Part shown: piece after piece, positions 27,976-40,893 of the stretch | Numbering within the stretch: position 1 is the stretch's first letter | How the letters are laid out: each line of letters starts with the position of its first letter | Assembly (NCBI RefSeq): GCF_900109295.1 | Contig: NZ_FOIZ01000002.1 | Span: 372,001 to 436,000 of the forward strand | Direction: 5' to 3' | DNA length: 64,000 nt | From: Cognatiyoonia koreensis | GTDB taxonomy: Bacteria; Pseudomonadota; Alphaproteobacteria; Rhodobacterales; Rhodobacteraceae | Made by a program: the position numbers and the translations under genes | Notes under the pieces: generated by a model | Seen by the model: the letters and a program-made list of their open reading frames with translations, nothing else | Told to the model about the DNA's origin: nothing | The model's database searches: none

Positions 27976-29669
27976 GTGTTGTTGCCAATCAGGTGATGTG
28001 GAACCGGCTGATTTCCGTGGTCGAGGAACAGGCGCAGGCGTTGGTGCGGACCGCCTTTTCGACCTCTGTGCGCGAAGCGGGTGACCTGTCCGCCGGGGTC
28101 TACGATCAGGCGGGGCAGATGCTGGCGCAGGCCGTCACCGGTACACCCGGCCATGTAAACGCGATGGCGGATGCGGTCGGCCATTTCATCCGGCGGATCG
28201 GACGTGACAATATCACCGAGGGCGACGTCTATATCACCAACGATCCGTGGGAAGGCACTGGCCATCTTCATGATATCACCGTTGTTACCCCGTCATTTCA
28301 TCGCGGCGTGCATGTCGGCTTTTTTGCCTGCACCGCGCATATCGTGGATATCGGCGGGCGCGGGTTCGGGGCGGATGCGGCAAGCGTTTACGAAGAAGGT
28401 CTGTATATCCCCATCATGAAATTGGTCGATCAGGGGCAGATTGACCAAACGCTGCTGCGCATCGTGCGCGGCAACGTCCGCGAACCCGATCAGCTGGTGG
28501 GCGATATCTTTGCGCTGGTCACATGCAACGAAATCGGTCACCGCCGCTTGGTCGAGATGATGAACGAATTCGATCTGACCGATCTTGAAGGCATTGCGAC
28601 CTTCATCCTTGATAATTCACGTCGCGCGACCCTCGAACGGATTGCCGCGCTGCCGCGCGAGACGGCAACGGGGTCCATGCGGATCGACGGGTTCGACCGC
28701 CCGATTGACCTGAAGGTCAAGGTGCAGATCTTCGCGGACCGTATTCTGTGCGATTGGGACGGCACATCGGGGCTGGACAAGAAAGGCATCAACGTGCCGC
28801 TGGTCTATACAAAGGCCTATGCCTGCTACGCGCTGAAATGCGCCATCGCCCCCGAAATCCCCAACAACGCCGCATCACTTGCCCCGTTCGAGGTGGTCGC
28901 CCCCGTGGACAGCATCGTCAACGCCGTCCACCCCGCGCCCGTCGCGCTGCGCCATATCATCGGGCACATGGTGCCTGACACGGTTTATGACGCGCTCGAC
29001 AAGATTTTGCCGGGCACGGTTCCTGCCGAAGGGGCGGGGTGCCTGTGTAATTTTCAGGTGTCCTTGCGTCCGCGCACAGACGCCCCTGCACCAGAAGTTG
29101 CGGTCAGGGCCGAGGTATTGACCTTTAATTCCGGCGGGTCCGGTGCCCGTCCGACGCTGGATGGGATGAACGCGACCGCCTTTCCATCGGGCGTGATGAC
29201 GATGCCGGTCGAAGCCACGGAACATACCGGGCCGGTCATTATCTGGCGCAAGGAATTGCGCCCCGACAGCGGTGGTGCCGGTCAGTTCCGCGGCGGGCTG
29301 GGCCAGTTCATGGAAGTCGGGGCTGCCGAAGGGCAGGAATTCGACTTTCAGGCGATGTTCGATCGTGTCGATCATCCCGCACGCGGACGGCACGGTGGTC
29401 TGGACGGTGCACCAACGACGATTGCGCAGGACGATGGCACCCCGATGCGGGGCAAGGGCAAACAGTTTGTGGCGCACGGGCGACGGGTGATGTTGGCCTT
29501 TCCCGGCGGGGCCGGCTACGGCGATCCGGCCTTGCGTGACCCTGCATTGGTGCGGCGCGATCTTGCGCGCGGTTATATCTCTGCCAATGTGGCGCAAGAC
29601 ACATATGGGATAAGCGCGGAAGAGGTGGCCGCCGTGCAATCCGCCACTGCGAGGGGAGAGGACATCTGA
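27972..29669 (+). CDS. Hydantoinase/oxoprolinase subunit B (HyuB)
   Basis: The 565-residue protein has the HyuB pattern: REAGDLSAGVYDQAGQMLAQ (about 34-53), TPGHVNAM, the metal-site-like ITNDPWEGTGHLHDIT (about 88-103) and GAGYGDPALRDP near the C-terminus. It forms the catalytic complex with HyuA. ATGA overlap with hyuA and a one-base overlap with the next gene show translational coupling through the operon. Confidence 0.87.
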   Translation: MSVVANQVMWNRLISVVEEQAQALVRTAFSTSVREAGDLSAGVYDQAGQMLAQAVTGTPGHVNAMADAVGHFIRRIGRDNITEGDVYITNDPWEGTGHLHDITVVTPSFHRGVHVGFFACTAHIVDIGGRGFGADAASVYEEGLYIPIMKLVDQGQIDQTLLRIVRGNVREPDQLVGDIFALVTCNEIGHRRLVEMMNEFDLTDLEGIATFILDNSRRATLERIAALPRETATGSMRIDGFDRPIDLKVKVQIFADRILCDWDGTSGLDKKGINVPLVYTKAYACYALKCAIAPEIPNNAASLAPFEVVAPVDSIVNAVHPAPVALRHIIGHMVPDTVYDALDKILPGTVPAEGAGCLCNFQVSLRPRTDAPAPEVAVRAEVLTFNSGGSGARPTLDGMNATAFPSGVMTMPVEATEHTGPVIIWRKELRPDSGGAGQFRGGLGQFMEVGAAEGQEFDFQAMFDRVDHPARGRHGGLDGAPTTIAQDDGTPMRGKGKQFVAHGRRVMLAFPGGAGYGDPALRDPALVRRDLARGYISANVAQDTYGISAEEVAAVQSATARGEDI

Positions 29670-30865
29670 TGCAGGCACCACAGAAAAACAGCTATGATGT
29701 CGTTATTGTCGGGGGGGCGATGTACGGGTCATCAGTCGCGTGGTGGCTGACGGAGAACGCGGACTTCAACGGAACCATTCTGGTCGTCGAGAAAGATCCG
29801 ACTTACGAGTTCACATCAACATCCCATACGAATTCCTGCATGAGGCAGCAATTTTCTGCGCCTATCAATATAAAAATTTCCCAGTTCGCGGCTGATTTCG
29901 TCAAGAATTTCCGCGCCTATATGGGCGGTGATACGCGCGTGCCGCATCTGGCCTTGCAAAGCTATGGCTACATGTATCTGGCCGATACCGAAGCGTTTGC
30001 CCAGAACCTGCGTGAGGCACAGAAAGTGCAGCAGGCCCACGGGGCGGGCACCAAGCACATGACGGCCGCCGAGATCAAGGCCGCCTATCCTTTCTACAAC
30101 ATGGACGACATTGTTGCGGGCAATCACAACCTGATCGACGAAGGGTATTTCGATGGCAACACCTTGTTTGACTGGTGGAAGCGCTCTGCCCGCGAACGGG
30201 GCGCGGAATACGTCCACAATCAAGTGGTCGCGATGTCCCGCGTCAACGATCGCATCGAAAGCGTCACCCTTGCCAGCGGCGAGGTGATCGCATGTGGTAC
30301 TGTCGTCAATGCGTCGGGACCGCGCGCAGTTCTGACCAGCCGCATGGCGGGCATCGAGATTCCCGTAGAGCCGCGCAAGCGCTATACCTTCATCTTTCAG
30401 GCCGAAGACCCGCTGGACCGTGACCTGCCGCTGACCATCGACCCGAGCGGCGTACATATGCGGACCGATGGCACCTATTACCTAGCCGGGTGTCCGCCCG
30501 ATGACGATCCGGCGGTCGATTACGATGATTTCGTGCAGGATCATGCGATCTGGGAAGAAAAAGTCTGGCCCGTGCTGGCCCATCGGGTGCCACAGTTCGA
30601 GCGGATCAGGCTGGTGAATTCCTGGGCAGGCCATTACGCCTATAACACCTTTGATCAGAACGCGATTATCGGGCCGCACAACGCGGTGTCCAATTTCATC
30701 TTCGTCAACGGCTTTTCCGGTCACGGGTTCCAGCAATCCCCTGCCTTGGGGCGTGGCGTTGCGGAATGGATCGCCACAGGTGCGTTCCAGACACTCGATT
30801 TGACACCCTTTGCGTTTGACCGGATCGTGCGGGGCCAGAAGTTCGTTGAAAAGGCCGTAATATGA
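29669..30865 (+). CDS. FAD-dependent oxidoreductase of the DAO (sarcosine oxidase/D-amino acid oxidase) family
   Basis: The 398-residue protein has the FAD motif VVIVGGAMYGSSVAWWL (about 11-27), a Glu at the end of the second strand (VVEKD) and the C-terminal DAO motif NGFSGHGFQQSPALGRGVAEW (read as two parts near 350-371). Members oxidise N-methyl or primary amino acids, or 2-hydroxy acids. Position after HyuB suggests it oxidises the amino acid released by ring opening. Confidence 0.8.
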   Translation: MQAPQKNSYDVVIVGGAMYGSSVAWWLTENADFNGTILVVEKDPTYEFTSTSHTNSCMRQQFSAPINIKISQFAADFVKNFRAYMGGDTRVPHLALQSYGYMYLADTEAFAQNLREAQKVQQAHGAGTKHMTAAEIKAAYPFYNMDDIVAGNHNLIDEGYFDGNTLFDWWKRSARERGAEYVHNQVVAMSRVNDRIESVTLASGEVIACGTVVNASGPRAVLTSRMAGIEIPVEPRKRYTFIFQAEDPLDRDLPLTIDPSGVHMRTDGTYYLAGCPPDDDPAVDYDDFVQDHAIWEEKVWPVLAHRVPQFERIRLVNSWAGHYAYNTFDQNAIIGPHNAVSNFIFVNGFSGHGFQQSPALGRGVAEWIATGAFQTLDLTPFAFDRIVRGQKFVEKAVI

Positions 30866-31616
30866 CATTTGCAGACGCGCTGCGCGACAAGCAGCAACAG
30901 ATCGGATTGTGGATTTCACTTTCCCACAACTATGCCGCAGAGGTCGTGGCCGGGGCTGGTTTCGACTGGCTGGTCGTAGACATGGAACATGCGCCGAATG
31001 ATTTGCCAATGGTGCTAAGCCAGTTGCAGGCGATTGCCGGACATGGCGGATCGGCGATTGTGCGTCCGCCCTGGAACGAGCCGGTCATCATCAAGCAATT
31101 GCTGGATGCCGGGGCGAAGGGCTTGTTGTTCCCGTTTGTGCAGGACGCGGATGAAGCGCGCGCCGCTGTTGCTGCCTCGCGCTATCCGCCCGAGGGTATT
31201 CGCGGAGTTGCGGGATCGACACGTGCGAACAACTTTGGCCGGACGCCTGATTACTACAAGTCCGCGAACGATGCGCTGACCTTGATCGTGCAGATCGAGA
31301 CTCGCGCCGCCTTGGCCCAGGCTGTCGAGATCGGCACCGTGGAAGGCGTATCCGGCGTGTTCTTTGGCCCTGCGGATATCTCGGCGGATATGGGATTGCT
31401 GGGTCAGCCGCTGCACCCCGATGTCTGGGTCGAAATCCGCAAGGCAGCGAAACTGTTGATTGCACGCGGCGTGCCCGTTGGCACGCTGGTCACGGACCCC
31501 GATTTCGCGCGCAGTTTGCTGGATGAAGGATTCACATTCGTGGCCTGCGGCACAGACGTCGGATTGCTGGCCAAAGGGTCTGATGCGTTGCTTGCGCATG
31601 TAAGGGGAGACAAGAC

Positions 31617-31620
<4 letters not shown>
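30862..31620 (+). CDS. HpcH/HpaI-family class II aldolase
   Basis: The 252-residue TIM-barrel protein matches the HpcH family: GLWISLSHNYAAEVVAGAGFDW (split near 15-36), LVVDMEHAPND, the metal-binding Glu in VQIETRAAL and GVFFGPADISADMG (Asp ligand). It cleaves 2-keto-3-deoxy-like or 4-hydroxy-2-oxo acids to pyruvate or an analogue plus an aldehyde. ATGA overlaps with both neighbours tie it to the operon. Confidence 0.83.
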
Positions 31621-34882
<3,262 letters not shown>

Positions 34883-34893
34883 TTACCCGCTAA

Positions 34894-34921
34894 ATATATG
34901 GAAAACCGAAGGGATTGTCAC
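34894..34921 (-). promoter_or_regulatory. Candidate gyrB promoter
   Basis: On the minus strand GTGACA (34921-34916) and ATATAT (34899-34894) are separated by 16 bases, about 30 bases ahead of the gyrB start. The match to sigma-70 consensus is fair. The LysE gene ends 80 bases further upstream, so gyrB may be transcribed both from here and by read-through. Confidence 0.35.
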
Positions 34922-35001
34922 GCGATTGGCACAATATTTTGTGGATACGGCACGGCCGCAGGGTCGCAGATTTCAACACTCCCGAAATGGGCGTGTCGCC
35001 G

Positions 35002-35622
35002 CTATAAAATCGGGATCACCAGCCCCACGCAGATCAGCAGACCCCCTGCCGTCAGGTTCGTGCGCCGCAGCGCCGCGGGTGACGTCAGCAATGCCCGCGC
35101 CTTGCCGATGAACAGTGCAAGCGTCAGGTTCCCTGCCAGCGGAACGATCAGGCTGAGAAAACAGATGATGCCGATGTCGATCCATGTCAGCCGCGTCAGA
35201 TCAAAAAATCCGGGCAACATGCCCATGTAGAACAGCACCGCCTTGGGATTGCCGAGGATCACCGCAAGCCCGGCAAGAAAACCCGCCCACATGCCCGGCC
35301 GCGTCAGTCGGCTGTCAGAAGCGATGGTCTTGTCTGCCGAGCGTACCACCAGCCAGCCCATGACGATGAACGTGGCACTGGCAATCCATTTGAGGATCAG
35401 CAGGAAATCCCCATAGACGCTGACGATCCACGACACGCCCAGAATCGCCAACAGCGGCCAGAGCACATCGCCGACAACGACGCCCAGCGCCAAGGGCCAC
35501 GCCGCATTGAACCCGCCCGACAAGGTGCGCGCCACCAGCGCCACCCAAACCGGCCCCGGCGTCATGAAAAGGATGAACAGCGCCCCTGCGTAAAGAAGCA
35601 TATCAGCGACGGTGATCGTCAT
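35002..35622 (-). CDS. LysE-family amino-acid exporter
   Basis: The 206-residue protein has about six membrane segments with family motifs LFILFMTPGPVWVALVARTL (about 16-35) and GFLAGLAVILGNPKAVLFYMG (split near 113-133). RhtB/LysE carriers export amino acids or their derivatives. It overlaps the VOC gene by 4 bases and so belongs to the recF-side operon, an unusual insertion before gyrB. Confidence 0.83.
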   Translation of the reverse strand: MTITVADMLLYAGALFILFMTPGPVWVALVARTLSGGFNAAWPLALGVVVGDVLWPLLAILGVSWIVSVYGDFLLILKWIASATFIVMGWLVVRSADKTIASDSRLTRPGMWAGFLAGLAVILGNPKAVLFYMGMLPGFFDLTRLTWIDIGIICFLSLIVPLAGNLTLALFIGKARALLTSPAALRRTNLTAGGLLICVGLVIPIL

Positions 35623-36053
35623 GCAGGCGCGTCGGGCAGTGTCAGGCTGCCGTCATCGTTCAGCGGCCAGAAAGGGTTCATCGCGACCTCCCAGACGTGC
35701 CCGTCGGGATCGGCGTAATAGCCGGAATACCCGCCCCAGAATACCTTTTCCGGCGCTTTCAAGGGCGTGGCCCCGACAGCGATCGCCTTGGCATAGGCGG
35801 CATCAACCTCTTCCTCGGTCGGGAAATTCTGGCCCAATGTGCTGCCACCAATGCCAAGTTTCGTCCCCTCGCGGCCCTGATCCTTGGCCAGCGCATCCAG
35901 CCCGAAGAGGCCAAGCGCCATTCCGTTGATCTGATAGAACGCAGCCTCTTCCAGATCCTCTTTCGGTTCCCACCCGAGGGCGGCGTAGAACGCTTTGGAG
36001 CGCGCCAGATCGGTGACACCAAGAGTGATGAGTGTGACGCGTTGCGGGGTCAT
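35619..36053 (-). CDS. VOC-family protein (glyoxalase/bleomycin-resistance fold)
   Basis: The 144-residue protein has the paired beta-alpha-beta-beta-beta modules of VOC proteins: VTLITLGVTDLARSKAFYAALGW (split near 5-27) and YYADPDGHVWEVAMNP (about 114-129), with the metal-ligand-like His and Glu. Enzymatic role unknown. Its ATG overlaps the recF stop (ATGA). Confidence 0.82.
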   Translation of the reverse strand: MTPQRVTLITLGVTDLARSKAFYAALGWEPKEDLEEAAFYQINGMALGLFGLDALAKDQGREGTKLGIGGSTLGQNFPTEEEVDAAYAKAIAVGATPLKAPEKVFWGGYSGYYADPDGHVWEVAMNPFWPLNDDGSLTLPDAPA

Positions 36054-37165
36054 GGTGTGGTCCTTTGTGTCGTGATTGAAATACCGTTTTCTTCCGTGAC
36101 TTCAATGTATTGCGCGCGCGAATCCAGTTCGGCAAAAAGTTCGGGGCCAGTCCCCGTCATCCATGCCTGTGCGCCAAGCGCACAGATTTCATCATAAAGT
36201 GCCGCGCGGCGGCTGGCGTCAAGATGGGCGGCCACTTCGTCCAGAAGCAGGATAGGCGGCGCACCGAAGCTACCAGTCAGCGCGCGCCCGTTTGCGAGGA
36301 TCAGACTGATGAGCAGCGCCTTCTGTTCACCTGTCGAGCAGTCCTTTGCATCCACGCCCTTGTCTGCATAGATCGCCGTCAGATCGGCGCGGTGCGGGCC
36401 AACAAGGGTGCGGCCAGCCGACATATCGCGCGGGCGTCCTTCGATCAGTGCTTGCAGCAATGTATCCTTGTCGTCGTCCGGCAGGGGGTTTGCGTTGGTC
36501 AGGTCGAGCGTTGCTGTCGGGAATGCGGTTTCAGTCGTGTCCTGCGCGGCCGCAAGCGCCGCAATGGCCGTTTGGCGGTTTGCGGTCAGTTCAGCGCCAG
36601 CTTCGGCCATTTGCTGTTCCAGCACGGTGTACCAATGCGGGTCGCGCACCATGTCCTTGAGCAGGCGGTTACGTTCGCGCATGGCTTTTTCGTAGCGTAC
36701 CACTGCGTCTGCATGGGTCGGGATAAAGCTGAGCGTGGCGCGATCGAGGAAGCGTCGCCGCCCCTCTGCCCCTTCGATCCAGAGCCTGTCCATTGATGGC
36801 ACAAGCCAGAGGATGCGGGCGATCTTGCCCAGCGCATTCTGCGCGGCGGCCTTGCTGTCAATGCGGACGCTGCGCGATGTACCAGGTTCCGCACCGGTTT
36901 CGATTTCATGGATCTGGTGCAGGGATTGCAGAATCGCGGTGACTTTCCAGCCAAGCGATTCAGGGCGGCGGATCAGGTCTTCGATACCCGCACGACGCAG
37001 ACCGCGTCCGGGCGAAAGCATCGAAACCGCTTCGAGCAGGTTGGTCTTGCCCGCACCGTTGGGTCCATAGATCGCGACGGGCCGCGCATCGACGTCGAGC
37101 ACCGCCCTTTTGTGAGAGCGGAAATGGGAAAGCGTCAGCTGGGTGAGTGCGAGCTGCGCCGTCAC
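36050..37165 (-). CDS. recF: DNA replication and repair protein RecF
   Basis: The 371-residue SMC-like ATPase has Walker A in YGPNGAGKTNLLEAV (about 33-47), the signature region CSTGEQKALL (about 280-289) and Walker B ILLLDEVAAHLD (about 304-315). It helps load RecA at gaps. A GTG start overlapping the dnaN stop (GTGA) is supported by the N-terminal LTLSHFRSHKRAVLDV. Confidence 0.93.
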   Translation of the reverse strand: MTAQLALTQLTLSHFRSHKRAVLDVDARPVAIYGPNGAGKTNLLEAVSMLSPGRGLRRAGIEDLIRRPESLGWKVTAILQSLHQIHEIETGAEPGTSRSVRIDSKAAAQNALGKIARILWLVPSMDRLWIEGAEGRRRFLDRATLSFIPTHADAVVRYEKAMRERNRLLKDMVRDPHWYTVLEQQMAEAGAELTANRQTAIAALAAAQDTTETAFPTATLDLTNANPLPDDDKDTLLQALIEGRPRDMSAGRTLVGPHRADLTAIYADKGVDAKDCSTGEQKALLISLILANGRALTGSFGAPPILLLDEVAAHLDASRRAALYDEICALGAQAWMTGTGPELFAELDSRAQYIEVTEENGISITTQRTTP

Positions 37166-38280
37166 ACGCGCATCGGCATGACGACATAGACGGCGCTGGT
37201 ATCATTGCCTTCGCGCATCAGGGTCGGGTCGCCGGACGAATTGAACATAAAGACGGCGTTTTCGCGGTCCACCTGGCTGGCAATCTCCAGCAGGTATTTC
37301 GCGTTGAACCCGATTTCGAGCCGTTCGTCGCTGTAGGCGACGACCAGTTCTTCTTCGGCCGCACCGCTGTCAGGGGCGTTCACCGACAGGATCAGCTTGT
37401 CTTCGTCAAGTTGCAGCTTCACCGCGCGCGAGCGTTCGGAGGACACTGTCGCCACACGGTCCACCGCCTTGGCGAATTCGGCGGCGTCCACTTCGAGCTT
37501 GCGCGTGTTTCCTTGCGGGATGACGCGGGTGTAATCCGGGAAGGTGCCGTCGATAACCTTGGATGTCAGCGTGATGTCCGGCGTCGCAAAACGGACCTTT
37601 GTTTCACTGACCGAGACCGCGATCTGCATGTCGTCATCATCAAGCAGCTTGCGCAATTCGCCGACCGTCTTGCGCGGGACAATCACGCCTGCCATGTCGG
37701 CGGCCCCTTCGGGCAGGTCCGCGTCAATCCGGGCCAGCCGATGACCGTCGGTGGCGACACAGCGCAGCACCTTGCCGCCATCGGCTTCGGCGACATGCAT
37801 GTAGACACCGTTCAGATAATAGCGGGTTTCTTCGGTCGAGATTGCGAACTTCGATTTGTCGAAGAGGCGGCGCAGCACCGGTGCCGGAGCCGAGAAATTC
37901 GCGGCGTATTCCGAGGAGGCCATGACCGGGAAGTCCTCTTTGGGCAACGTCGCAAGCGAGAAATTGGAACGACCCGCCTCGATCGTCAGGCGACCGGATG
38001 CGCCGTCTTCGCTGAGTGTGACGAGTGCGCCATCAGGCAGTTTGCGCACGATTTCATTGAGCGTGACCGCAGAGACCGTCGTCGCACCGGCCCGTTCGAC
38101 CTGTGCGGGCGCACGATCCACCACCTCGATATCGAGGTCGGTGGCACGGAACTGGACGCTGTCGCCTTCGGCCTCGATCAGGACGTTGGCGAGGATGGGG
38201 ATCGTATTGCGCCGTTCCACGACGGATTGCGCTTGTGCGACCGCCTTGAGAAGGCTCGCGCGTTCGATACTGATCTTCAT
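37162..38280 (-). CDS. dnaN: DNA polymerase III beta sliding clamp
   Basis: The 372-residue protein has the three-domain clamp layout, starting MKISIERASLLKAVAQAQSVVERR and ending with YVVMPMRV, the typical PMR-L/V clamp terminus near the binding pocket. It encircles DNA and tethers polymerases. GGGA precedes the ATG. It follows dnaA by 275 bases. Confidence 0.95.
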   Translation of the reverse strand: MKISIERASLLKAVAQAQSVVERRNTIPILANVLIEAEGDSVQFRATDLDIEVVDRAPAQVERAGATTVSAVTLNEIVRKLPDGALVTLSEDGASGRLTIEAGRSNFSLATLPKEDFPVMASSEYAANFSAPAPVLRRLFDKSKFAISTEETRYYLNGVYMHVAEADGGKVLRCVATDGHRLARIDADLPEGAADMAGVIVPRKTVGELRKLLDDDDMQIAVSVSETKVRFATPDITLTSKVIDGTFPDYTRVIPQGNTRKLEVDAAEFAKAVDRVATVSSERSRAVKLQLDEDKLILSVNAPDSGAAEEELVVAYSDERLEIGFNAKYLLEIASQVDRENAVFMFNSSGDPTLMREGNDTSAVYVVMPMRV

Positions 38281-38440
38281 TGTCCCTCGCTCCGCTTTGC
38301 CGGCGCTTTCCGCCGGGAGGTGAAAACTATCTGTTTTCCCGCCCGTTGCAACTGTTTGATGTGACTTTCGACACCTGATGCGGTGCCGTCAAGCGAATTG
38401 CCCTGTATCCTTGGCCCCGCCCGCCTTTGACCTGTCGGAA

Positions 38441-38455
38441 AGGGGCGCTGCCCCT
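38441..38455 (-). terminator. Possible hairpin/attenuator between dnaA and dnaN
   Basis: AGGGGC/GCCCCT form a perfect 6-bp stem with a 3-base loop, followed on the minus strand by TTTCC. It lies about 100 bases past the dnaA stop. The T run is short, so partial termination at best. Confidence 0.3.
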
Positions 38456-38555
38456 CGCCGCTGGGCGGCTCATCCCGAAGTTTGATTGGACGCAGAAAGA
38501 GGGTGGGCGGCGTGTTAACCTTAGTGGTGTGTGAAGTCCTGCTACGCGTGCTGGA

Positions 38556-39902
38556 TCAAGCCTCTAGCGCGCGGCGCAGCAGTTCAATGTCATCCGCGAT
38601 CTGGCTGTCGATGACCATCAGCTCTTCGACCCGTTTGACGCCGTGCATGACTGTCGTGTGGTCCCGCCCGCCAAAGCGGCGACCGATTTCCGGCAGCGAC
38701 CGGCTGGTCATCTGTTTGGCCAGATACATCGCGATCTGGCGTGGCCGCGCGTAGCTGCGCACGCGTTTCGGCCCGATCATGTCGGAGAGCCGGATATTGT
38801 AATGTTCGGATACCTTGCGCTGGATTTCTTCGACTGTGACCTTGCGATCGGACGCCTTGAGCACGTCAGACAGGCAATCCTGCGTCAGTTCCAGCGTGAT
38901 TTCGCGGCCCACGAGGCTGGCGAAGGCGAAAAGGCGGGTCAGCGCGCCTTCGAGAATCCGCACGTTGCTGGTGATACGATGTGCGAGAAATTCGAGCACG
39001 CCCGATGCGATCTCGAGTGAGGGGTACTGCGCTTGCTGCATTTGCACCTTGGCCTGCAGAACGCCGAGCCGCAGTTCATAGTCGGTCGGGTGCAGATCGA
39101 CGACCAGGCCGCACTGCAGACGCGAGCGGATGCGGTCTTCGAGCTCCTTGATTTCGCCGGGCGCGCGATCGGCAGAGATGATGATCTGTTTGCGGGCATC
39201 GACGAGCGCGTTGAAGGTGTGGAAGAACTCCTCTTGCGTGGAGTCCTTGCCAGCAAGGAATTGCACATCATCGACCATCAGCACATCGACGGACCGGAAG
39301 AGCGATTTGAAATCCATCATCTTGCGTTCGCGCAGCGCTGTAATGAAGCGGTACATGAACTGTTCTGCGGACAGATAAAGCACGTTCAGTTCTGGGCTGC
39401 GTTCCTGCAATTCATGCGCGATGGCATGCATGAGGTGTGTCTTGCCGAGACCGACGCCCCCATAAAGAAAGAGCGGGTTGAAGGTGACCGGGCCGCCTTC
39501 GGCGACGCGCCGCGCGGCAGCGTTTGCCAGTTCGTTCGGCTTGCCAACGACGAAGGTGTCAAAGGTAAAGCGCGGATCAATCGGCGCACCTGCGCTGTTA
39601 GGATCAGCGGCCTGTACAGACTTGGGCTTGGTGGACGAGTTTGCGGGCCGTGCCGACTGGTTGGCCGGAACATCAAACCGCAGACGTTGCACATCCTGGC
39701 TATGACGATTTAGCTGATAGATGATCTGGTCACCGAAATTCTGGTCGACATAATTTCCAATGAACCCGGTCGGAACTTCGAACGTCGCAACGCGGTCCTG
39801 AAGCTGTTTGAGTTGCAGTGGTTCGATCCAGCTTGAGAAACTGTTCGCGCTCATCCCGCTTTTTAGCGCCCGCAACACATCAGCCCACACTTGCGTTGTC
39901 AT
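38556..39902 (-). CDS. dnaA: Chromosomal replication initiator DnaA
   Basis: The 448-residue protein has an N-terminal DnaB/SeqA-contact domain (VWADVLRALKSGMSANSFSSW, split near 5-25), a variable linker (about 80-105), the AAA+ core with Walker A GGVGLGKTHL (148-157) and Walker B VLMVDDVQFLAGKD (near 208-221), and the DnaA-box recognition helix GGRDHTTVMHGVKR at the C-terminus. ATG 39902 gives the normal length; a longer in-frame extension upstream is not used by homologues. Confidence 0.95.
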   Translation of the reverse strand: MTTQVWADVLRALKSGMSANSFSSWIEPLQLKQLQDRVATFEVPTGFIGNYVDQNFGDQIIYQLNRHSQDVQRLRFDVPANQSARPANSSTKPKSVQAADPNSAGAPIDPRFTFDTFVVGKPNELANAAARRVAEGGPVTFNPLFLYGGVGLGKTHLMHAIAHELQERSPELNVLYLSAEQFMYRFITALRERKMMDFKSLFRSVDVLMVDDVQFLAGKDSTQEEFFHTFNALVDARKQIIISADRAPGEIKELEDRIRSRLQCGLVVDLHPTDYELRLGVLQAKVQMQQAQYPSLEIASGVLEFLAHRITSNVRILEGALTRLFAFASLVGREITLELTQDCLSDVLKASDRKVTVEEIQRKVSEHYNIRLSDMIGPKRVRSYARPRQIAMYLAKQMTSRSLPEIGRRFGGRDHTTVMHGVKRVEELMVIDSQIADDIELLRRALEA

Positions 39903-40411
39903 AGTCTTCGTTGTCCCATCCAATATACAATTGCCCAACAGCTTGCGCCGCAACAACTCACATTGGACACGACAAACACTGCCGTCAGAGGTCATCTGAC
40001 GTCGATGTCGTGCACCACAATCATAGGCCCCAGTGTACCGGTTGCTGCAAAACAGACAGACTTCCAAGCACCCTACGACGGTTTCAAGGAGGACAAGATA
40101 CAACGCATCCAGAGGTGTCCCCCCCTGGCGCGTCACTGACACAAGAGTCTTGGGCAAAACATGCCCAGAACCCCTGCATGGACTTCGGCAAAATCAGCAT
40201 TCGGTCACTGGCAGCGGCAGCTGCGATCATCACCAAATTTTTGCCGATCCCCCATGTCCCCCCCGGAACGATGTGAATCGCAGGGTCAACGTAGCAAGGG
40301 GTTTGCTGTCCCGACAACAGAACAACGCGCTTGACTCTGGCTTTCTGGAAAAAGAATCTCTGATCGCCTTGAATCAGCGAGAAAACTTTCATTCCCCCTA
40401 AAGCGGAACGC
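39903..40411. other. Intergenic region upstream of dnaA
   Basis: The roughly 510 bases between the dnaA start and the rpsT terminator are less GC-rich than the genes around and should contain the dnaA promoter and its control sites. I find no good match to the DnaA box TTATNCACA and no AT-rich unwinding block with repeated boxes, so an origin here is not supported. A dyad CATCTGACGTCGATG lies near 39992-40006. Short ORFs here lack ribosome binding sites and look accidental. Confidence 0.5.
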
Positions 40412-40438
40412 AAAAGCGCGCCTCTGCGGGCGCGCTTT
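40412..40438 (-). terminator. Intrinsic terminator of rpsT
   Basis: On the minus strand AAAGCGCGCC pairs with GGCGCGCTTT across a 6-base loop and runs into TTTT. It lies 40 bases past the rpsT stop. Confidence 0.8.
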
Positions 40439-40477
40439 GAAGTTTCAAATATGTTGCGCAAATGCGGCAGGAATCGG

Positions 40478-40741
40478 TTAACCGATCGCTTTGACGCGTG
40501 CTGCCAGACGGGACATTTTCCGTGACGCCGTGTTCTTGTGATAGACGCCTTTGGTAACGCCGCGCATCAGTTCGGGCTGGGCCGCCTTCAGAGCTGCTGT
40601 CGCCGCATCCTTGTCACCGGATGCGATTGCTTCTTCGACGGCGCGCAGGTGTGTGCGGATCCGCGAGCGGCGCATCTTGTTGACAGCAAAGCGCGCCGCA
40701 TTCTGGCGGGCGCGTTTCTTGGATTGTGTCGTGTTTGCCAT
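40478..40741 (-). CDS. rpsT: 30S ribosomal protein S20
   Basis: The 87-residue basic protein starts [21 protein letters not shown] and ends [12 protein letters not shown], both S20 hallmarks, with [11 protein letters not shown] in the middle. It binds 16S rRNA in the small-subunit body. The single-gene transcript ends at the hairpin at 40412-40438. Position beside dnaA is conserved in alphaproteobacteria. Confidence 0.95.
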   Translation of the reverse strand: MANTTQSKKRARQNAARFAVNKMRRSRIRTHLRAVEEAIASGDKDAATAALKAAQPELMRGVTKGVYHKNTASRKMSRLAARVKAIG

Positions 40742-40893
40742 GTTCGTGTCTTTCGTTCGGGTTCATCAAATACAGTTACATTGCGCCTGATGGCCCACCG
40801 GGTTCAGTACCGGCCGAATCTGCCAAAGCGGGCATCACACGCATGTTCGACGCGCCGTATAGGCGCTTGGGCAGTACAAGGGAACCCCTTAAA

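Noticed and set aside
34940..34948. DnaA box-like TGTGGATAC near gyrB
   Set aside because: A single 8-of-9 match with no second box or AT-rich block; not enough to call an origin or regulation.
40178..40276. 32-codon ORF upstream of dnaA
   Set aside because: No ribosome binding site and unremarkable composition; likely chance.
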